Source: Plasmodium malariae (lineage: Eukaryota > Apicomplexa > Aconoidasida > Haemosporida > Plasmodiidae). Taken from it: a stretch of DNA of 64,000 bases. This document shows, piece by piece, positions 1 through 12,580 of this stretch. The stretch covers positions 2,909,501 to 2,973,500 of the forward strand of contig NC_041788.1 in the NCBI RefSeq assembly GCF_900090045.1, in the 5' to 3' direction. Below the pieces are notes generated by a model. It had not been told where the DNA came from. It was given only the letters and a program-made list of their open reading frames with translations, and searched no databases. Made by a program: the position numbers and the translations under genes. The first letter of the stretch is position 1, and each line of letters begins with the position of its first letter.

Positions 1-166
1 ACAAATTGCTTTGATAATTAAACCAAAGAAAGTTTTTTTTATAGGGATGTCTTGTGATATTGAACATAATATTACTAATTTATTTCTTAAAAAATTGGCA
101 AAAAAATTTCCAGATATTTCTTTCGCCTTGGCACATGACGGTCTGTTCGTCCCCTTCGATTTTTAG
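1..166 (+). CDS. Metallo-beta-lactamase-fold protein, C-terminal end (5' partial)
   Basis: An open frame runs from base 2 to a TAG at 164-166, giving the last 54 residues of a gene that begins outside the window. The visible protein has the pattern of the closing part of a metallo-beta-lactamase/PhnP-type hydrolase: a hydrophobic strand and Pro-Lys turn (ALIIKPKKVFFIGMS), an acidic-histidine stretch (CDIEH), a helix (NLFLKKLAKKFP) and a final strand with a DGL motif (ALAHDGLFVPFDF, then stop). In that family the last His/Asp-rich loop and the DG strand close the alpha-beta/beta-alpha fold. The catalytic HxHxDH motif would lie upstream and cannot be seen, so substrate and activity are unknown. 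The methionine at 47-49 is inside the continuing frame, so there is no reason to take it as a start; an exon border at the ATAG of 41-44 is possible. The stop is firm; the family call is inferred from a short piece. Confidence 0.5.
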   Translation, partial: QIALIIKPKKVFFIGMSCDIEHNITNLFLKKLAKKFPDISFALAHDGLFVPFDF

Positions 167-1170
167 AAATTATGAACAGGGTAAGGAGAGTGTCTATGTA
201 TGTTTGCATATATATATATATGTATTTACGTTACATGACGCAGTAGTATATTCCTATTTATGCCCATCATCCGTGATATTTTAATTCAAAACATCTAGAT
301 CACCATGCATATTTGAGAATTCTTCGGCAGTTATGTGTTTTACATATGGTACATTGTAAAATATATGTCGTAAAGTTTATGTACGTGCAAGCTTATCGTT
401 ATTTTTACGTGGGTATATCAAAAAGGAATAGAAGCATACACATATAAATATATTATATACATAGTATAAATACACTGTATATATATATATATGTGTTCGT
501 GTGTCCATTTTTGAGGAGAAAACATATGTCTTCAAAATATTGTGCAAAAGATGTGTGCTCATTTAAAGTTGCACTTTTTTTTTTTTTTTCCTGACCCATT
601 TTTTTAAACTTTTTTTTTTTTTTTTTTTTAATAGCTACATTTTGCATAAACTAAAGGTTCGCAACAGTTGTATAGAGAGAATTATTGTTCATTTAGGATA
701 ATTTTAATATATGGTTGTTTCCATTCTTTCGTTAAAATTATTTTTTATAGTCTTACAATTTTTTTAAAAGCCAAAAAAAAAAAAAGAAAATGAAAAACAC
801 AAAACAAACACAAACTAAAAAATTAAAATTAACCATGATCATATACGCGCACAGTTGTAAAATTTCTGAACGGTTAATAATTTTTATTCTGAAAAATGTG
901 TACAGACAGATTTTAAATTTGAGAACAAAAAAGTTGAAATGTTTCTACGTGATTAAAAGAATATTGCATAATATAAAAATATTTGGAATACGAACGTACA
1001 TGATTTATGTTTATATGTATATATGTGGTCTTGTGTACATTATGAACACGTGTATGTTTATTTTTTAAAGACATTTTCATCTATTCCTTAACGTGTATAG
1101 TTTTTATATTCACATATAAATGGTTTACCTGGTGAAGCAGCACAATTAAAATATAAGCTACTTATTCTAC

Positions 1171-1263
1171 TTTGTTACTGTTGCTGTTGCTGTTACTGTT
1201 ACTGTTTCTGTTGCTGTTACTGTTACTGTTGCTGTTGCTGTTGCTATCACTGTTATTATTATT
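1171..1263. repeat. CTGTTA/CTGTTG simple repeat
   Basis: About fifteen six-base units alternate between CTGTTA and CTGTTG with few interruptions. The same word also encodes the Ser/Asn run of the FG-rich gene at 6190-6380 on the other strand, but here no long coding frame surrounds it. The block opens all frames locally, which creates poly-Leu and poly-Asn/Ser artefact ORFs. Confidence 0.8.
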
Positions 1264-1829
1264 TTTATTATATATTTGTATAAGGGTCAAAAACGTTTGC
1301 ATATGTCCATCGATCAAAGAAGGAAAAAAGATGAATGCTTGGTGCAAAAATGCTGCAAGACCATTGGCAAAAAATTAAACGCCGAAAAGACTATATACAT
1401 ACATACATGCATACATATATATAAAGCGATTAGAGCTGACCTACAAAAGAGCTATATCATAATCTAACCCTGATTACTCGCGCGTGAACCTTCGCTTATA
1501 GAACCATAACCAAAGAGGCATTTTTTTAATTTTCGCTTTTTTTTTTTCTTTTTAATTTACTTCTGGTATATATTGAATCATGAATTGCGTAAATAAGTTT
1601 TTGCTTTTGTTTTAATTTTATTTTCATAAATGATAAATTGGAAATAGTGTTAAAAATGTACTTGCACATTTACATACGGGTTGCATTAATATATATATAT
1701 ATATATATATACATATATATGCGTATATATTTTATGCATTAAATTCTTATTATGTGCATACTACATACATGGGTATGTGCTTCCAGTTGGTATTATATTA
1801 TTCAAAATAAAAAATATAAACAAAAAAAC

Positions 1830-1965
1830 AAAAAATAAGAAATAAAAAAAAAAAGAAAGAAATAAAAAATGAAATAAAAAAAAAAGAAATAAATAAAAAA
1901 TGAAATAAAAAAAAAAGAAATAAATAAAAAATGAAATAAAAAAAAAAAAATGAAATAAAGGAAAA
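1830..1965. repeat. A-rich tandem repeat, about 31-bp unit
   Basis: Three to four copies of a unit combining poly-A, AAATAAATAAAA and ATGAAAT follow one another in the region downstream of the FG-rich gene. It is almost pure A+T with scattered G, and no frame in it looks coding. Confidence 0.6.
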
Positions 1966-2468
1966 ATTAAAAAAAGAAGTGTCCTGTTATTCCTCAGACA
2001 CACAGTTTTAATAATAAAAAATATGTCTCCACTTGTATTTATTTTTTCAAACAATTTAAAAAAGAAAAGAAAAGAAAAGGCAAAATGAGAAATAAATAAT
2101 GTAAGGTAAACAAAAATAAAATAAATATAAAAAGTAAGTAAAAGAAACTGTGCTTCAAATGTATGTACGTATACAAACATAAATTACAAAGGGAAGATAT
2201 ACATTTTATATTTACACTTAAAAACATACTCTATATTTAAAAAAAAAAAATTTTCTCCAAATGCTAATAAAATTAAAGGCATAAAAAATAACCCCATAAG
2301 TATAATATATAAATATATAAAACATATATATATACATATGTATATACATACATATACATACACACATACTCATTTACATGTAAAATGTTAAAATGCAAAT
2401 ATAATGGCTATTAAAAAAAAAAAAAAAGGGGAAGCAACAATATAAGAAATGAAGATATTAAGGTAAAA

Positions 2469-2903
2469 TTAAGTAAAATCTTCAAACAAAAATGGCAAAT
2501 CGCTTAGTGAGGAAACTTTTAATGTCATATTAAAATTATCATTAATTATATCACAAAGTATTTGTTCACTTTGTAGTGTGTATTTCGTTAAATTGGTGGA
2601 AATGTCTGATAAAGTTTTCGAATTTTTAATTTCTTTGACATAATGAGACATATTAATACATTTATTTTCCTTTTGTGATAATTCTGAATCTGCATTTTGA
2701 TATAAACTATTATCCTCTTCTTCATTATCTACATTTCCACTGTCTACAATCCGCTCAAACCTTTGTTTTTTCTTTTGTTGAGTAGATGAAAAAAACTTGT
2801 CTTCATTTTCAAAATGGTCAAAAGAACTTAACTCGTTGTCACTCATGTTGTTGTTTCCCATGTGACTAGCCATTCTCCTTTTTGCCTGCACATGGTTATT
2901 ATG

Positions 2904-2985
<82 letters not shown>

Positions 2986-5900
2986 TTATTATTCTTATTA
3001 TTCTTATTATTATTATTATTCTTACTATCATCATCACCAACATCATTACTATTATTGTAATCGCTGTTGTCATTTCGCGATTCCACCTTATGTCTGTTGT
3101 AAATATAATTGTTCTTTTCCAAACTAGTGTAAATGTTAGAAATAAAATCAGTTTGTCTGTTTAGTTCCTTTTCTATCTTGAGAAGGAAAGAAACATCATT
3201 ATTCCTTGTATCATCAATAGCACTCCTCCTGTCTATACAATTATTAGGTGCGCACATGCCATTAATTTGCTTACTTGTAGTTCTTATAGTAGAGTCCTCT
3301 AAAGTATTCAATGACAACACATCAATATTATTGTGAATACGAGCATTTGTATTTTCACTGTTTACATTAATCTTGCTTTTACTATTTATGATGTCCAACT
3401 CTTTAAAAGGTGTACTATGTTCTTCATTAAAATACGTTAAAGGTGTAGTTACACTGTTAGAGTTACTCAACAATTTCATATGTTCTGTATTTGCGTTTAC
3501 GAATTCTTCATGCCATTTGATTGTTTTTTTATCATGACTACCCAAATTGTTTTTATTACTATCACTATTATCATTTATACAAATACTGTTCAAGTAATTT
3601 TCACTAATATCGATAATGCCACTATTTGGAAGGCTTCCATTCAATACATCCATGTTACTTAAATTCTTTAAAGAAAAAATATTCCTTTTATTATTTTCAT
3701 TTGTGTAAAATGTATTTCTAAAGGATTCACTACATTCTGAGGGAACAAACGGTTTGATTTTCTTTACTGCTATTTTTTTCGTACTATCATTACTATTTTG
3801 TAATCTATTTTTTGCCTTGAAATATTCTCTTCTTTCCATAATTTTCTGCACATGTTCAGGTATCATTTCGTTTGCATTGATTTCATCATTTACAGAAATT
3901 TCCTTTGATGTTTCATTTATTAATTTTATCTTTTCCACAGGGGTTAACATGTTTATATTAACACCCACCATTTCATTCTCAGTTCCTATTCCTCCTTCCA
4001 TAAAATTTTTTGCTCTTATGCTATTGTAGCCATAGTACATGGTTTTATTTTTTTCATCATTACGGCTACTCATTTTATTGAAAGTTACTCCACAATTTTT
4101 ATTCTTTTCATTATATTTTATCAATCCATTTATAGAATTAGCATTTTTGTTAATCATTTTATTTAAATTATTTATCATAGTTTTCATTTCTTTATTCTCT
4201 TGTAGCGTATTATTGTGTGAATTTTGAATTTTTTCTAAAAAAATTTTATTAACCGTAGATATTCTGTCATAATTTTCTGAACAGTTAATATTTTCATCAA
4301 TATACTTGTTTACATTTTCAATTGTTGTTGGGACGTATTTATTTATATAATTTATATTTTTATTTATGCAATTTATGTTTTTATATATCTGATTGAATTT
4401 TTCGAAGTCTTCTTTATTTTGAAAATTATCTGAGTTTATACTTAGTAAACTGTCATTCGGTATTTGTTGGAATATGCCAAAAATGTTATTATCATTTTGC
4501 AATTCATTTGTTATGGTCTTATTTGTATTTTTTTGCGCTTCGTTTTTTTGACTTTCGCTTTTTTCCCCTTCGTTTTTATTTTCATGATGAAATGCCGTAT
4601 GTGTATTGAGGTCATTTACATTTAAAGGACGACTCGCATTATTACTCTCTTTACTCTCTAACGATTTATTTAATGCACGTGCATCATATAAATTGAAAGA
4701 ATCGTATAGACTGTGGTTGTTCTTGTGAGCTTTTTCCAAAACGTCCGCTGTTGTAAAATTGGTTTTACCCCCACTTCGACTGCTAGGACTGCTAGGACTG
4801 CTGATCCTACTTCTACCCATGCCATCATTACAACTCCATTTAGGGACGGACTCTTCCCCTAATCCTCTACCATTATGCTCACCATTCGTTAACTCACTTT
4901 TTGATCCATTAAGTTCAGCAGATGATTTCTCTTCCTGGGGTGTATCCTTTATCTGCGTATGTCCAACATTCGTATATCTTGGTGCTTCCTTCATACTGTT
5001 TAATGATAATGTTTCATGGTTTGTTTCACTACTTTTCTGGTTAGCATCTACAAATAAGGTAAAATAGTTCGTTCGTAATTTCTTGTTCGCTGCTAAGGGA
5101 ATGATTAGCACTACTACCACAGCTATTACAAATAGTACAAGTAATACACGTGGTACACATACTAGTCATGAAGATACAATTCATGTAAGAACTGCTAAAA
5201 GTATTGTATTCATATTCATTTTTACCTTGCTTGAAATGTGTAACTTCAACATCATTGAAGGAGGTATTCAAACCGCTGTCCAATTCTTTATCCTTACTAC
5301 TGTTTGTATTCTCGTTGGTCTTTTCTTCAACTGGTTCATCACAGTCGTTGTTCTCCCTTAATAATACAACACTGGTACCTTCATGAATATCTACACTCCC
5401 ACCTCCATTCAAATTACTTAAATTATTATCGTTATTAAGATTATCCAGTTTTGTGTTTAGATCTTTTTGGTTCTGCTTGCTTGAACCAGAAAAAAAGGAT
5501 GGAATTAGACTGGTAAAGAAGCTTGTCGTAGTTTTGCAAAGGTCCATACTACCTTCTTTACTTTTACACATGTTACTTGAGTTTTCATTTGCAAGCACGC
5601 TGTTGCCATTGTCATTGTTTCTATTTGCATTATCGTTTTCATCGTACCTGTTGACATCGTTGTTGTTTTCACTTGCATTTCTGTTCTCATCATACTGGTT
5701 TACATCATTGTTGTTACTTCTTACTATATTAATGCTATGGACTCGATTTACCGCATTTTCAACATTTATGTGAGGACCAGATGAAGTAGCCATATCTTCT
5801 TCATTTTTTGGCGTATCACCAATGGTAATACCATTTTTGGTAGAACAGAGAGTACCTCCTTCTTCACTCTTTCCTCTCTTGTCAATAGCATCATTACTAC

Positions 5901-8532
5901 AATTACTATCATTATTTCCCATTTGTTCCTTATTAATTGTATTAAAATTAATAACATCAACTCTTATATTTTTTTCCATTGACGATAAAGCAATTTTGCT
6001 CTCATTTTTTACTTGTTCATTCAAAGAAGCAATTTTCATATTTTTAATATTCGACAAGGTGTTTTTAAACTTATGTACCTTCGAATTCACATCATCGTTT
6101 TCCCTCGAAAATAAATTTTCACTTCGGTTAAAAAAGCTGTTAATAGGAGCAGTAGATCCGTTGCACAGACCATTGTATGACGTGCTAAACGAGGTGCTAC
6201 TGTTATTGTTACTGTTACTGTTACTGTTACTGCTACTGTTATTGTTACTGTTACTGTTACTGTTACTGTTATTGTTATTGCTACAGTTACTGTTATTGTT
6301 ACTGTTACTGTTACTGTTACTGTTATTGTTATTGCTACAGTTGCTGTTATTGTTACTGCTACTGTTACTGTTACTGTTTGGATTTGCATTCACATTTAAA
6401 TTACTATTTCCATTGCCTTTGTCATTTCTATTAATGTCTTCACTGGGGAAAGCATTCGCTCTGACGGCATAGCTATCGCTTATTAATTTGTTGTTCGTGT
6501 TTATTAAGTACTCGCTAAATTTTTTAGCATATTGATTGGAACCAACAACAAATGTACTTTGGCTATTTATAATATTACTTATTTTGTCAGGTGATTTGTT
6601 CACATTATCAAAAAGACTGTTACTACCAGTTGTTTTACTAAAAAGGCTGCTTGTGTTGAAGAGGTTCTTATAGTCAGCACCACCTGTGCTGTTACCGAAT
6701 ATGCTTTTGCCGCTTTCACTACCGAATATGCTTTTTCCGCTTTCATTGCCGAATATGCTTTTTCCGCTTTCATTGCCGAATATGCTTTTTCCACTCTCAT
6801 TTCCAAATATATTTTTTCCGCTTTCATTGCTGAATATACTTTTTCCACTCTCATTTCCAAATATATTTTTTCCACTTTCATTGCTGAATATGCTTTTTCC
6901 GTTAGTAATGGCACTTCCCTCCACAGCTCCAAAAAACATACTGCTTAAGCTACCATTCGTTTTATCCAAAATGTTACTTCTGGTGTTGAATAAATTTGTA
7001 TTATTATTTCCTTTAGTAAAAGGACTATTCATATTCATATTCATATTCATATTATTATTATTATTATTATTATTATTACTAATCTCGCTCGCATGATTGA
7101 GGAGCTTATATTTATCTTCTGACTCCTCAACATTTCGATTAATCATCACGCTGCTGGCATTTTGTGGACGGTTAAATAAATCGTTTGAACTACTCAAGTT
7201 ATTATTCATTTTAAATATATTACTCATATTACTAAAGCAATTAACATTATTTGTTATGTTTAACATATTTCTGTCATTTATTTCACTATTACCAATGTTT
7301 CCATCGCTGTTGATGCTGCCGATGCCGCTAACGCCGGTTACACCGCTCAAACCGCTGCCCTTACTGCACGAATCGGTTATAGTACCATTCAACTTATCAT
7401 TCGCACTAGTCATATTCGAAGTTTTGTTAAAACTAAACTCGTTTACCTTGGTTACACTGCTCGGAAAAATAGTACCACCTTTAAGTTCATTACTTACTAC
7501 ATGGGTATTAAATCTGTTGTTCAAGCTATCATTTAAGTGCTCATTCCGAATGCCAAAATGCTGAGTGCTCATTCCTTCATTACATATGTTACTACTCAAA
7601 TTGTTCCTTATCAAAGTGTCTGCAAAACTATCACTTAAATTATTCCTTGAAAAAGGAAAAGTATTATTCATATTTTCTTCCTTTATTATAATTTCTTCAT
7701 TTTTGCTAACATTTTTCAAAAATAAATTATTCAAAGAATTTATACCAAAGGAATGTGAATTCTTTGTACCATTTATATTAAATGAATTTGTATTGTTTAT
7801 CATATCTATGTTTGATGGGTCCTCGTTATGCGCAGAACATCCATTCATAAGCTGGTTGCTTTTGGAATTCTCACTGCTGTTATTATGGCTCTGATTGTCC
7901 TTGTTATGGACATCATTACCACCACTGGTGTAGTTGCCATTGCATCTACTGTTATAATTACCACTAAATTTTCCGCTAAGATCATTGCTCGCATTGTTGT
8001 TACTACCGCCATCGCAATTTAATCCACCAAACACATCGGAAACAATTTTCTGATCTTGTTCATTATTTATGGTCATCTGCTTGGCACTCACCAAATCGTC
8101 ATTATTACTTTGACTGCTTCTTTCAAATGCCAATTTTTTCTTTTCATTTTTCCTTCTCATAACCTCCTCAAAAGTTAGCGGTGTATCAAATGCATCAGCA
8201 TCATTATTATTATTACTATTATTGCCTATCTTGACTGTACCATTTTTTGTTTTAAATGTAAAATTTGTAATAGCACTTTTTGACTGTTGGAATGGGTATC
8301 TATTCCCTTTAATATGTATTATTTTTTTATTAGATGAAAAACTTTCAAAATTTTTTTTTCCAATTTTATTAAATTTAATATCTTGAGTTTCAAATGATCT
8401 AACATTCTTAACATCATGTGGAAGTACATTCTCATTTTTATTACCATCATCACCTTTTTGTGCCTTAGCAATTTTCATTTTTTCTTTCAACAGCTGTAGC
8501 TGTTTCATCTTTGCCTCATCGAATCCATCCAT
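2469..8532 (-). CDS. Large FG/Asn-rich protein, possible FG-repeat nucleoporin (2 exons)
   Basis: Exon 1 is 8532-5226 and exon 2 is 5047-2469, with a 178-nt intron at 5225-5048 (donor G|GTAAAA, acceptor TTGTAG). Joining them makes one Asp codon and a protein of about 1961 residues. I chose the ATG at 8532 (MDGFDEAK), since the frame extends only 9 nt upstream to a non-ATG codon. Visible parts: a basic N-terminus; scattered FG dipeptides (FFGAVEG, HFGIRN, VFGGLN); a tight array of nine-residue SIFGNESGK units at about residues 540-615 (bases 6690-6910); a Ser/Asn run at about 715-780; a helical Asn/Ile-rich middle; a poly-Asn run of about 40 codons (2905-3030); and a conserved-looking C-terminus. 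Phenylalanine-glycine repeats in a disordered Asn/Ser matrix are typical of nuclear-pore barrier proteins, and a coiled-coil C-terminal half is seen in the Nup62 type. Assignment as a nucleoporin is inference; the gene itself is secure. Confidence 0.8.
2905..3030 (-). repeat. Poly-asparagine codon tract
   Basis: About 40 near-uninterrupted AAT codons on the minus strand (ATT on plus), broken by a few AAG. They lie in exon 2 of the FG-rich gene. Long Asn homopolymers are common in Plasmodium proteins. The tract also opens poly-Ile and poly-Tyr frames on the other strand, which are artefacts. Confidence 0.9.
6690..6910 (-). repeat. 27-bp coding repeat (SIFGNESGK)
   Basis: About eight copies of a nine-codon unit in exon 1 of the FG-rich gene encode Ser-Ile-Phe-Gly/Ser-Asn-Glu-Ser-Gly-Lys. 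Copies vary between FG and FS and between SIF and NIF. The FG spacing of nine residues is shorter than in classical FxFG or GLFG nucleoporins, suggesting recent tandem duplication. Confidence 0.9.
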
Positions 8533-9971
8533 TTTTCGCAATTACAACAGGGAAAATAGTTTAATTAGTATCTATATAGGTCTATGTACGTACATACAAA
8601 CACATGAGAACGTATATAAGTGTACACAAGTATAAGTGTATACATATATATGCGCAAATACATATACATATATGTGTGTACACTTTATGAGATGATTATA
8701 CGAAAATTAGTGAGGGAGCTACCTTTAATTTGCTGATGATAACTCTTCAATTTGTGTTTACTACATATGGGATACGATTGGTAGTTGCTACAAGTCGTAC
8801 GAAGGAACTTATCTTAAAAATGAGTAAATAAATGTTAAATAGACTTACTGCCTTTTCTTCTTTTCTTTCCTTTCTTTCTTTTCTTCCTTCTCCTCCTTTT
8901 TTCCCTTTTTTCCCTTTTTTTTTTTTTTTTTTAGCTTATCCCCTTATATATTAATACATACAAATATTCCTTTATTTGTGCGCTTCTTATTTCTTATTTC
9001 TTTTTTATTTTACTGTTTTAGTTTGTCACTTTGTAACTTTGATTATTTAATATTTTATCTTATGCTGTCTTTTCTTACGTCCTTTTACTTTTTTTTTTTA
9101 ATCGCGTTCATCTCATTTACATGTTAGCTAAAGTTTGTAGTTGGCTGTTCCCCGCTTGAGCTGTTTTTACCATTTATTTTCTCTTCTGTACATATACAGC
9201 GTCTGTTAAAGCATTATTTTGACAATGATTTATATTCACATGTATATGTACATATATATTTGTATGTATGAGTACATAATGTTACATATGTACACATACG
9301 CGTACATCTATACGTTTGAAAAAAAAAAAAAAAAAAAAGAATTATACTACACATAAATGTAGCAATATTTTCAAAAATATAATGAATGGTACGAATGAAG
9401 GTATATTTACGCCCATGTTATATGCATCCTTATGCTTTTTGCTGCGTAAACTGGTATCATATAAGTATGTACAAGTGGGAGTAATAGTATGAACATATAT
9501 GAACATACATATGAGCATACATGCAAACATACATATGAATGTACCTATTTATGTACCTCCTTATATACCTCCTTGAGTACCTCCTTACGCGTGATTTGAG
9601 CAGAATTCATTAAAAGTAGCTTTTGCCGCACAATCATATATATTTACATGTAATCATGTATATATATATATATATATATGTATATAATAAATATGTACGT
9701 ACGTGTATATATATATATATGTACTCATTAATATACATATATAACCTTCACAAACGCTTATTCTGCAACGCAAAAGGTGAGAATGTATTAACTCTTTCAA
9801 CACCCGACAAAAATTATAAAAATTTCATCAAGTTAAAAAAAAAAAAAAAATTATAAATATATATATAAATATATAATTATAATTATAATTATAATTTTTA
9901 TGACACATGTATACATTAAAATATCATGTGCCGGAGAATTGAAAAAAAAAATAATGAAGTAAAAATATAGT

Positions 9972-10003
<32 letters not shown>

Positions 10004-10564
10004 GTTATGTACGGGTCAGAAAAAAATAATGCGAAAATTGATAAAAAAAAATAAAACGAAAAAAAATCTCTTTGAAGGAAAAACGTGGAAATAATATAGG
10101 GAAAAAATATAGAAGAAAAATCTATATTTTAATAACTAGTGTATACATCACACTTATTGGCAATGATAAAATATATGAATTGAAAAAATAAGCTAAGTAG
10201 GAAATATATAAATCCTTTCAAACTGTTATGACACAGATATGCAGGCATTTTTTAACATACACTAGCAGCATAAAGAGGCGAAAAAACAAGCAAATAAACA
10301 GAAGAAAAAACAGGCAAACAAACGGAAACATAAATATATGATGGATTAACCCACAGGAAAAGTGTCTAATTACATTCGAATAAAATTATATTTGAAAATT
10401 TATCGTCGTATGTACAACATGTAAAAACATACTTATGTATATGCCTACATATATACAGCGCTTATATCAGCCGAGGTGTAAATGAACTTGAGTAAAAAAA
10501 TAAAAAAAAAAGAGACCTCGTGTAGTAAAACATACGAATTAAGTATGTACGTATGTGTATTTAT

Positions 10565-10805
10565 GTATATACAAATATGTACGTATATTTAAGTATATAC
10601 AATTATGTACGTATATTTATGTATATACAATTATGTACGTATATTTATGTATATACAATTATGTACGTATATTTATGTATATACAATTATGTACGTATAT
10701 TTATGTATATACAATTATGTACGTATATTTATGTATATACAATTATGTACGTATATTTATGTATATACAATTATGTACGTATATTTATGTATATATATTT
10801 ATGCA
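10565..10805. repeat. 28-bp minisatellite
   Basis: About eight nearly identical 28-bp copies containing GTACGTATATTTATG followed by TATATACAATTA. Because 28 is not a multiple of three and the unit lacks a stop on plus, all three plus frames stay open and give periodic Tyr/Ile/Val/Cys peptides. I take it as non-coding. Confidence 0.9.
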
Positions 10806-11318
10806 CGTATATACATGCCCCTCTTTGCTATGGTACTCTGTGCAAGCAAACACATTGGCTAAAGCATTGCGAGATAGCTGCATGAATACGAAATAACGTC
10901 AAAAAATGGAGTAACTCTTGTATAACGTTCATTAATATTCATTAAATGGACATTAGATATGCATTATATATGCATTAAATATGCGTCAGATATGCTTTGG
11001 CTATACATTGGATATGCATTGGCTATACATTAACTATACATTTAACATTTATATTTTGTTTACAAAATTAATTTAACCAAAAAAATTATTTTAAAAGATG
11101 GTTTAAGGATATACTTTCATTGGAAAAAAAAAAAAAAATAAATAAATAAATGAACGAAACGAAATGAAATGAAACGAAGCTAAACGAAGAGAAGCGCAAT
11201 GAATTAGAAAAAACAAAATAGTTTAAACGTAAAAAATAGTACAGCTTGCAGCAGCTTTCATTTGCTCAGTTACTAGTTGGGGTACTACATGTAAATAAAT
11301 AAATGAATAAATGAATAA

Positions 11319-11321
<3 letters not shown>

Positions 11322-11373
<52 letters not shown>
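11322..11373. repeat. (TA)n tract
   Basis: An uninterrupted alternating TA run of about 50 bp preceded by AAATAAATGAATAAATG repeats. It is the kind of sequence that unwinds or forms cruciforms easily and is common upstream of Plasmodium genes. Confidence 0.85.
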
Positions 11374-11381
<8 letters not shown>

Positions 11382-11559
11382 TCTTTATATATGTATGTAT
11401 ATATGTCAAGGTATGGGAGCAAATATTTGTCCGCATGCTCACTGTAAAAACGCAGAGAAAAAAAATATGTACCAAAGTTTGATGCAGTTTTCACAAATAT
11501 TTTTCCCTCAGATGTTGTAATTAAGGAAAATAAAAATTATCTAGAAAATTGATAATTTT

Positions 11560-11635
11560 TTTTTTTACTTTTTTAATTTTTTTTTTATTTTTTAATTTTT
11601 TTTTTATTTTTTAATTTTTTTTTTATTTTTTATAT
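11560..11635. repeat. T-rich 21-bp repeat
   Basis: Three to four units of TTTTTTTAATT plus TTTTTATT, of almost pure T with single A spacers. Confidence 0.6.
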
Positions 11636-11807
11636 TAATATATAGAACAAAATTTCAAAAAAACTTTTCATCTCGTTTTTACATGACAGTTGTAGAAGAG
11701 AAAATTTAATTTTTAAAAAAAGTAAAATTTATTTTTCAGAAACATGGCATTAAAAAAATTATTTATTTTTTTTAAGTAATAACGTACATACGTATACATC
11801 CATATCT

Positions 11808-11920
11808 ATATATTTCTATATCTATATATTTCTATATCTATATATTTCTATATCTATATATTTCTATATCTATATATTTCTATATCTATATATTTCTATA
11901 TCTATATATTTCTATATACA
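11808..11920. repeat. 16-bp minisatellite
   Basis: About seven copies of ATATTTCTATATCTAT, perfectly phased, running into a TA-rich tail. Confidence 0.85.
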
Positions 11921-12355
11921 TATATATATATATACTGTAGTAACTAAAATGGAGGTATTCCTTACTATTGAACAAAAAAAAAAAAAAAAAAAAAAAAGCT
12001 CGGGGTCCCTTCACAGTGGTTTATAATTAGTAAGTACGTACTCAAAAAATAAATAAGCCAACTTGAAGTGTATATATATGTACATGCATACATCGAAGCG
12101 TCTGTATATATAAAAGTGTCGTTGTACCGGAATAACGTAGTGGTGAAACACGTATACAGTTTTCTGCTTTATATATGTTGGTCATTTGAAATTTATGGCT
12201 TAAGGCAATATGTAGTTTTGAAAAATATTAATTTTATTTTTATAGATGTGGTATATGCCATTGTTTTGTTACATAATTAACTTCTACACTGTTATGAAAC
12301 GAGAAAAAAAAAAAAAATATAATAAAAAGGAACACATAAATATATTTTAAAATAA

Positions 12356-12580
12356 TACCATAAAATAGGTATTTAAAATAATACCATAAAATAGGTATTT
12401 AAAACAAACCGTAAAAACAGGCATATAAAACAAACCGTAAAAACAGGCATATAAAACAAACCGTAAAAACAGGCATATAAAACAAACCGTAAAAACAGGC
12501 ATATAAAACAAACCGTAAAAACAGGCATATAAAACAAACCGTAAAAACAGGCATATAAAACAAACCGTAAAAACAGGGAT
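12356..12580. repeat. 25/26-bp minisatellites upstream of PWP1
   Basis: Two copies of a unit containing AATAATACCATAAAATAGG are followed by about seven perfect 26-bp copies containing AACCGTAAAAACAGGC. The second array keeps a minus-strand frame open (Phe/Cys/Leu/Tyr-rich), which is a repeat artefact. It ends about 420 bp before the PWP1 start. Confidence 0.85.

Larger units (their letters stand above)
167..2468. other. Intergenic, convergent 3' ends
   Basis: This 2.3 kb separates the 3' ends of the left-edge gene (+) and the FG-rich gene (-), so it should hold two 3' UTRs and terminators rather than a promoter. It contains poly-A/T runs, a trinucleotide-like CTGTTA/CTGTTG block at 1171-1263, a (TA)n run near 1690-1712, and an A-rich repeat with a unit of about 31 bp at 1830-1965. 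Short open frames here (for example 790-1068) are Lys/Ile/Tyr-rich with no recognisable motif, and I do not call them genes. Confidence 0.6.

Noticed and set aside
6087..6472. Poly-Leu and poly-Thr/Val frames opposite or overlapping the Ser/Asn run
   Set aside because: Products of the CTGTTA-type codon repeat read in the wrong frames.
10553..10896. Three overlapping plus-strand frames of about 85-113 codons
   Set aside because: All arise from the stop-free 28-bp minisatellite; identical peptides appear in each frame in rotation.
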